Source of the DNA: an uncultured Pseudomonadota bacterium
GTDB lineage: Bacteria; Lernaellota; Lernaellaia; Lernaellales; Lernaellaceae
Length of the DNA stretch: 5,924 nt
Assembly (NCBI GenBank): GCA_937967875.1
Contig: CALBTQ010000375.1
Location: forward strand, 1-5,924
Reading direction: 5' to 3'
Below the pieces are notes generated by a model. That model saw only the letters and a program-made list of their open reading frames with translations, was not told the DNA's origin and did no database searches. The position numbers and the translations under genes were made by a program. Below, one piece after another: positions 5,475 through 5,924 of this stretch; the stretch's first letter is position 1; every line of letters begins with the position of its first letter.

Positions 5475-5924
5475 GTGTCACGCCGTATTTTAGTTACCTG
5501 TGCATTACCGTATGCGAACGGACCCATCCACCTCGGTCACATGGTGGAATACATCTATGGCGATATCTGGGTTCGGTTCCTGCGAATGCGCGGCGAGGAC
5601 GCGATTTACATCTGCGCCGACGACACGCACGGTACGCCGATCGATATCCGGGCGCGCAAGGAAGGTATTTCGCCGCAGGAGTTGATCGACCGCAGCTATG
5701 GCGAGCACGTGCGCGACTTCGCGGAGTTCGGCGTTCAGTTCGACAAGTTCCACTCGACGCACTCCGAGGAAAATCGCCACTGGTCGGCCCGCGTGTACGA
5801 AGCGGCCAAGGCCAAGGGGTTGATTGCGCGGCGGTCCATCGAGCAGATGTACTGCGAACACGACGCCATGTTTTTGCCCGACCGCTTCGTGCGTGGCACT
5901 TGTCCGCGTTGCAAGGCGTTGGAT
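5475..5924 (+). CDS. metG: Methionine--tRNA ligase, N-terminal part (runs off the window)
   Basis: Only the first 150 codons are present and the frame is still open at the window end. Methionyl-tRNA synthetase charges tRNA(Met) using ATP. The class I HIGH signature is HLGH (19-22) within the family motif beginning [21 protein letters not shown] (47-54) is a further conserved catalytic-domain motif. [12 protein letters not shown] (133-144) leads into the zinc knuckle, of which C143 and C146 are visible. The KMSKS loop and the tRNA-binding part lie beyond the window. The GTG start is supported by AAAGGAG (5462-5468) at a six-base spacing and by the very short lead to the first beta-strand, as usual in this family. 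Confidence 0.96.
   Translation, partial: MSRRILVTCALPYANGPIHLGHMVEYIYGDIWVRFLRMRGEDAIYICADDTHGTPIDIRARKEGISPQELIDRSYGEHVRDFAEFGVQFDKFHSTHSEENRHWSARVYEAAKAKGLIARRSIEQMYCEHDAMFLPDRFVRGTCPRCKALD

Overview
The window looks like chromosomal DNA from a Gram-negative bacterium of moderately high G+C. G- and C-ending codons are common, GTG and perhaps TTG starts occur, and one secreted protein has a signal peptide. Pairing a DtxR-type regulator carrying a FeoA domain with FeoB and a small FeoB-associated cysteine-rich protein would suit an anaerobic or microaerophilic lineage such as the former Deltaproteobacteria or a related candidate phylum. That taxonomic guess is weak. All supported genes lie on the + strand, and no mobile element, RNA gene or CRISPR array was seen.

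Layout. Positions 1-386 are A+T-rich, appear non-coding and are rich in short inverted repeats. One of these (325-344) sits just upstream of a gene for a gamma-carbonic-anhydrase-like left-handed beta-helix protein (387-929). A second intergenic region (930-1058) carries the best regulatory signal of the window: a sigma70-like promoter whose -10 element overlaps a palindrome with a TTAG...CTAA core closely resembling the DtxR/IdeR iron box. It controls a ferrous-iron module: a DtxR/MntR-like repressor with a C-terminal FeoA domain (1059-1814), the Fe(II) transporter FeoB (1849-3948) and a 75-residue one-helix cysteine-rich protein (3958-4185).

Downstream are an unrecognised secreted protein or lipoprotein (4248-4940), D-aminoacyl-tRNA deacylase (dtd, 4950-5396) and the first 150 codons of methionyl-tRNA synthetase (metG, 5475 to the window end). 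No strong terminator or promoter was found between 1059 and the end, so some read-through from the iron promoter into the translation-quality genes is possible but unproven.

How the parts may work together (inference). The repressor senses cytosolic metal and binds the box over its own promoter, shutting off both itself and feoB. Because the only FeoA domain in the window is part of the repressor, the same protein could both control feoB transcription and touch the FeoB transporter. The repressor also combines MntR-like and DtxR-like metal ligands and has a four-cysteine insertion before the FeoA domain. These features are the most interesting aspects of the window.
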